Shown in pieces: positions 63,401-64,000 of a DNA stretch of 64,000 bases; position 1 is the first letter of the stretch; each line of letters opens with the position of its first letter. A program made the position numbers and the translations under genes. Where the stretch lies: NCBI GenBank assembly GCA_027186245.1, contig CP114481.1, positions 30,597,501 to 30,661,500 of the forward strand, written 5' to 3'. This stretch comes from Coriaria nepalensis. Lineage: Eukaryota; Streptophyta; Magnoliopsida; Cucurbitales; Coriariaceae. The notes beneath the pieces are model-generated. The model made no database searches and was not told the DNA's origin. It saw only the letters and a list, made by a program, of their open reading frames with translations.

Positions 63401-63800
63401 AATCATTTCAATGAGTCATTTTAAGTCAATAACTTATTTCAAAGCAAGTCGAACGAATTCAATTTTTGCACTACAAACACAAGTTTTGTGCATAACTTGC
63501 GAATGATCAATGCAAGGAAAGTGTGCATTTGTTTAACCTTAAAATCATTTCAATGAGTCATTTCAAGTCAATAACTTATTTCAAAGCAAGTCGAACGAAT
63601 TCAATTTTTGAACTACAAACACAAGTTTTGTACATAACTTCCAAATGATCATTGCAAGGAAAGTGTGCATTCGTTTAACCTTAAAATCATTTCAATGAGT
63701 CATTTCAAGTCAATAACTTATTTCAAAGCAAGTCGAACGAATTCAATTTTTGCACTACAAACACAAGTTTTTTGCATAACTTGCAAATGATCAATGCAAG
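60401..63800 (+). repeat. 24-monomer HOR, copy 2 (right-end pair)
   Basis: This follows copy 1 directly and lacks the single monomer present near 57,720-57,870. Elsewhere the two are almost identical by eye over about 3.4 kb, suggesting a recent duplication. It ends near 63,800: after GTGTGCTTTCG, copy 1 ran into TTTAACTTAAAATC whereas here TTTAACCTTTAAATC follows. GTGTGCTTTCG itself occurs at both junctions (about 60,405 and 63,806). Confidence 0.92.
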
Positions 63801-64000
63801 GAAAGTGTGCTTTCGTTTAACCTTTAAATCATTTCAATGAGTCATTTCAAGTCAATAACTTATTTCAAAGCAAGTCGAACGAATTCAACTTTTGCACTAC
63901 AAACACAAGTTTTGTACATAACTTTCAAATGATCATTGCAAGGAAAGTGTGCATTCGTTTAACCTTAAAATCATTTCAATGAGTCATTTCAACTCAAGAA
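63801..64000 (+). repeat. Satellite monomers at the right edge, array continues
   Basis: About one and a half monomers with AATTCAACTTTTGC, GTACATAACTTTC and CAACTCAAGAA marks. GTACATAACTTTC resembles a monomer near 41,230. The window ends inside a monomer, so the array extends further right. No gene is present. Confidence 0.85.

Larger units (their letters stand above)
1..64000 (+). repeat. Satellite DNA array, ~142-bp monomer, ~450 copies, single orientation
   Basis: The same unit recurs from first to last base with starts such as 1, 143 and 285, giving a 142-bp period. About 450 copies fit. Consensus landmarks, counting GAAAGTGTGC as 1, are ATTCG at 11-15, AAAATCATTTCAATGAGTC at 25-43, GAATTC at 81-86, CACAAGTTTTGTG at 104-116 and TGATCA at 130-135. 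Length variants include 141 bp (AACTTAAAA instead of AACCTTAAAA) and rare +1 or -1 changes. GC is 45 of 142 bases in the consensus. No monomer is inverted and nothing interrupts the array. Such an array is typical of eukaryotic centromeric or pericentromeric heterochromatin. Monomer length, AT content and the EcoRI site resemble the major satellite of Tenebrio molitor as I remember it; that species call is inference. Confidence 0.98.

Noticed and set aside
1..64000. CRISPR array (regular repeats with spacers)
   Set aside because: There are no unique spacers; the whole 142-bp unit repeats, including what would be spacer. Unit length is also far above that of a CRISPR repeat-spacer unit.
1..64000. 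Tandem tRNA, 5S rRNA or snRNA gene cluster
   Set aside because: The monomer has no tRNA A/B-box arrangement, no 5S-like internal control region that I recognise and no stable long fold; it is AT-rich and drifts freely at many positions.
1..64000. Telomeric or subtelomeric repeat
   Set aside because: No TTAGG, TCAGG, TTAGGG or TTTAGGG runs occur, and the period is about 142 bp rather than 5-7 bp.

Overview
The whole 64-kb window is one uninterrupted tandem array of a single AT-rich satellite monomer of about 142 bp, roughly 450 copies, all in the same orientation from the first base to the last. I see no protein gene, RNA gene, transposon, LTR, CRISPR array or unique-sequence island. The consensus (counted from GAAAGTGTGC as position 1) has 45 G/C in 142 bases (about 32% GC), an EcoRI site at 81-86, a BclI-type TGATCA at 130-135 and three CpGs at 14, 76 and 80. 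This is eukaryotic constitutive heterochromatin, most plausibly centromeric or pericentromeric. A 142-bp monomer, about 68% AT and one EcoRI site per repeat match what I remember of the major satellite of the mealworm beetle Tenebrio molitor; Palorus ratzeburgii also has a 142-bp satellite. The species is inferred from these traits, not from an alignment.

The interest lies in the organisation above the monomer. Neighbouring monomers differ by several percent, and rare diagnostic variants let blocks be matched over long distances. The array is a patchwork of higher-order repeats (HORs) of very different sizes, several nested or partly overlapping: a 13-mer of 1,846 bp and a 7-mer of 994 bp (1.0-6.6 kb); a nested 24/15/9-mer complex (7.9-13.8 kb); an 8-mer of 1,132 bp (13.4-15.2 kb); a 4-mer of 567 bp in three copies (15.3-17.0 kb); a 7-mer of 993 bp in about 2.6 copies (18.3-20.9 kb); a 40-mer of about 5,670 bp in two copies (26.7-38.1 kb); a 17-mer of 2,411 bp in two copies (41.6-46.5 kb); a 37-mer at 5,246 bp (44.7-54.4 kb); 18-mer and 11-mer duplications (51.8-57.3 kb); and a 25/24-mer pair (56.9-63.8 kb). 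No one HOR dominates.

Diagnostic subtypes also divide the window into three zones. Zone I (1 to about 6.7 kb) has TTTGCCCTAC, CACTTCAAAC and GTGTCTTTTC variants and no 141-bp monomers. Zone II (about 6.7-25.1 kb) brings in 1-bp-deleted monomers, GGATTC and GAGCAC variants that lack EcoRI, and the TCGATATC variant in bulk. Zone III (about 25.1-64 kb) brings in TTCTAACCAAG, TTCTAACTAAG, GCCGGTCG and CACTATAAAC variants. The picture is repeated segmental duplication inside the array (unequal exchange, conversion or replication-based amplification), with breakpoints falling in register with the monomer.

The short open frames of 60-78 codons all lie on the + strand, span about one and a half monomers and repeat with the HORs. 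They are by-products of the repeat, not genes.
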